A stretch of 13,021 nt of DNA, taken from UBA2982 sp040081395 (GTDB taxonomy: Bacteria > Gemmatimonadota > Gemmatimonadetes > Longimicrobiales > Gaopeijiaceae). The translations under genes and the position numbers were made by a program. Below are positions 12,340 through 13,021 of this stretch, piece after piece; within the stretch, counting starts at the first letter, position 1, and each line of letters starts with the position of its first letter. A model generated the notes under the pieces. The model saw nothing but the letters and a program-made list of their open reading frames with translations. It was not told where the DNA came from and ran no database searches. The DNA is taken from positions 1-13,021 of the forward strand of contig JBEBGN010000089.1 in NCBI GenBank assembly GCA_040081395.1, given 5' to 3'.

Positions 12340-13021
12340 GCGGGGGCACGAAGGACAAAGTCGTGATCGTGGTGCGCAAGAGGAAGAAGGGCGGGGATGG
12401 CCACCATGGCGGCTCGTGGAAGGTCGCCTACGCCGACTTCGTCACGGCCATGATGGCGTTCTTCTTGGTGATGTGGATCGTGGGCATGGACTCCGAGGCC
12501 AAGGACCTCGTGCAGGGGTACTTCAACAACCCGGTGGGGTTCAGGCGCGCGTTCGGCGCAGGTGCGGACCCGACCTCGCAGGGTTCGACCCCCGTTCCGA
12601 GTGACCTCCAGCGGATCCCCCTCTTCATCCGCGAGATGGAAGAGAGGCGCTTCAGCGCCGTCAGGGACGAGATCCTGCGAGAACTCGAGGCTTTGGAGGG
12701 CGCAGAGGGGCTCGAATCGCGCATCGAGGTGGTCGTGACGCCGGAAGGCCTGCGTATCGAGCTACGCGAGGGGGAGGGGGCGGAGACCTTCTTCACCATC
12801 GGGTCGGACGAGCTGAAGCCCGCCGCCCGAGAGGCCCTGGTCGTCATTGCACGAAATCTCGAGGCCATTCCAAACCACATGGTGATCGAGGGTCACACGG
12901 ACTCGGCTCCGTTCCCCTCGGCGACCTATACCAACTGGGAGCTCTCTGTCGACCGGGCCAACGCGGCCCGACGTACCCTCGTCGAATCGGGGTTCGAGCC
13001 CAGCAAGGTCCAGGAAGTGCG
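12336..13021 (+). CDS. motB: Flagellar stator protein MotB, 3'-truncated by the window
   Basis: MotB anchors the stator to peptidoglycan and carries the proton-binding Asp. The ATG 12336 overlaps the motA stop (ATGA). A basic, Gly/His-rich cytoplasmic start (RKRKKGGDGHHGG) leads to the single membrane helix WKVAYADFVTAMMAFFLVMW (28-47) with Asp34 as the channel residue, equal to Asp32 of E. coli. A plug/linker region follows, then the OmpA-like peptidoglycan-binding domain with VIEGHTDSAPF and NWELSVDRANAARR (about 185-210). About 228 residues are visible; the last part of the OmpA-like domain lies beyond the window. The helix sequence is of the H+ type rather than PomB Na+ type. Confidence 0.96.
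   Translation, partial: MSGGTKDKVVIVVRKRKKGGDGHHGGSWKVAYADFVTAMMAFFLVMWIVGMDSEAKDLVQGYFNNPVGFRRAFGAGADPTSQGSTPVPSDLQRIPLFIREMEERRFSAVRDEILRELEALEGAEGLESRIEVVVTPEGLRIELREGEGAETFFTIGSDELKPAAREALVVIARNLEAIPNHMVIEGHTDSAPFPSATYTNWELSVDRANAARRTLVESGFEPSKVQEV

Noticed and set aside
1..13021. tRNA, rRNA, CRISPR arrays, insertion sequences, attachment sites
   Set aside because: None seen. The window is almost fully occupied by recognisable flagellar genes with uniform composition and no direct-repeat-bounded insertion.

Overview
The window is a dense flagellar biogenesis block on the + strand. It comes from a GC-rich, outer-membrane-bearing (diderm) bacterium with H+-driven motility. Diderm status follows from flgA, flgH and flgI, which encode the P-ring chaperone, L-ring and P-ring. 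FlhF together with an FlhG-like protein suggests polar or number-controlled flagella. AQ/AQA-type signal-peptide ends, GTG/ATG 4-nt overlaps and this gene order would fit Gemmatimonadota or a similar deep diderm phylum. That taxonomic guess is inference; no marker gene here settles it.

Region 1 (1-4116) reads flhA (3' part) - flhF - flhG-like - fliA - an unknown gene for a signal-peptide/transmembrane protein. The genes are chained by 4-11 nt overlaps. The order resembles the end of the Bacillus fla/che operon (flhA-flhF-flhG...sigD-swrB) without the che genes. The FlhG-like ATPase has lost both lysines of its Walker A motif.

Region 2 (4117-4333) is the longest gap on the + strand. It holds a perfect 7-bp inverted repeat and a near-consensus sigma-54 (-24/-12) promoter placed 34 nt upstream of flgF.

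Region 3 (4334-10743) reads flgF-flgG-flgA-flgH-flgI-flgJ(rod-binding domain only)-flgN-flgK-csrA. This is rod, P/L rings, hook-junction chaperone and junction protein, followed by the post-transcriptional regulator CsrA. Nearly every junction is an ATGA, GTGA or TGATG overlap, so the block is probably one translationally coupled operon. No flgL, flgM or fliW lies in the window.

Region 4 (10753-11358, minus strand) is a lone convergent/divergent gene. It encodes a His-containing four-helix (DHp) domain plus a degenerate ATPase-like domain, a ChpT/Spo0B-type phosphotransferase candidate of unknown partners.

Region 5 (11359-13021) is a short divergent intergenic region with a sigma-28-like promoter and a G8 tract, followed by motA and the 5' part of motB, the H+-channel stator genes.

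Taken together, the layout suggests a hierarchy: sigma-54 drives the rod/ring/junction operon, and FliA (encoded in region 1) drives the late stator genes. CsrA and the phosphotransferase are candidate regulators placed between the structural and motor genes.
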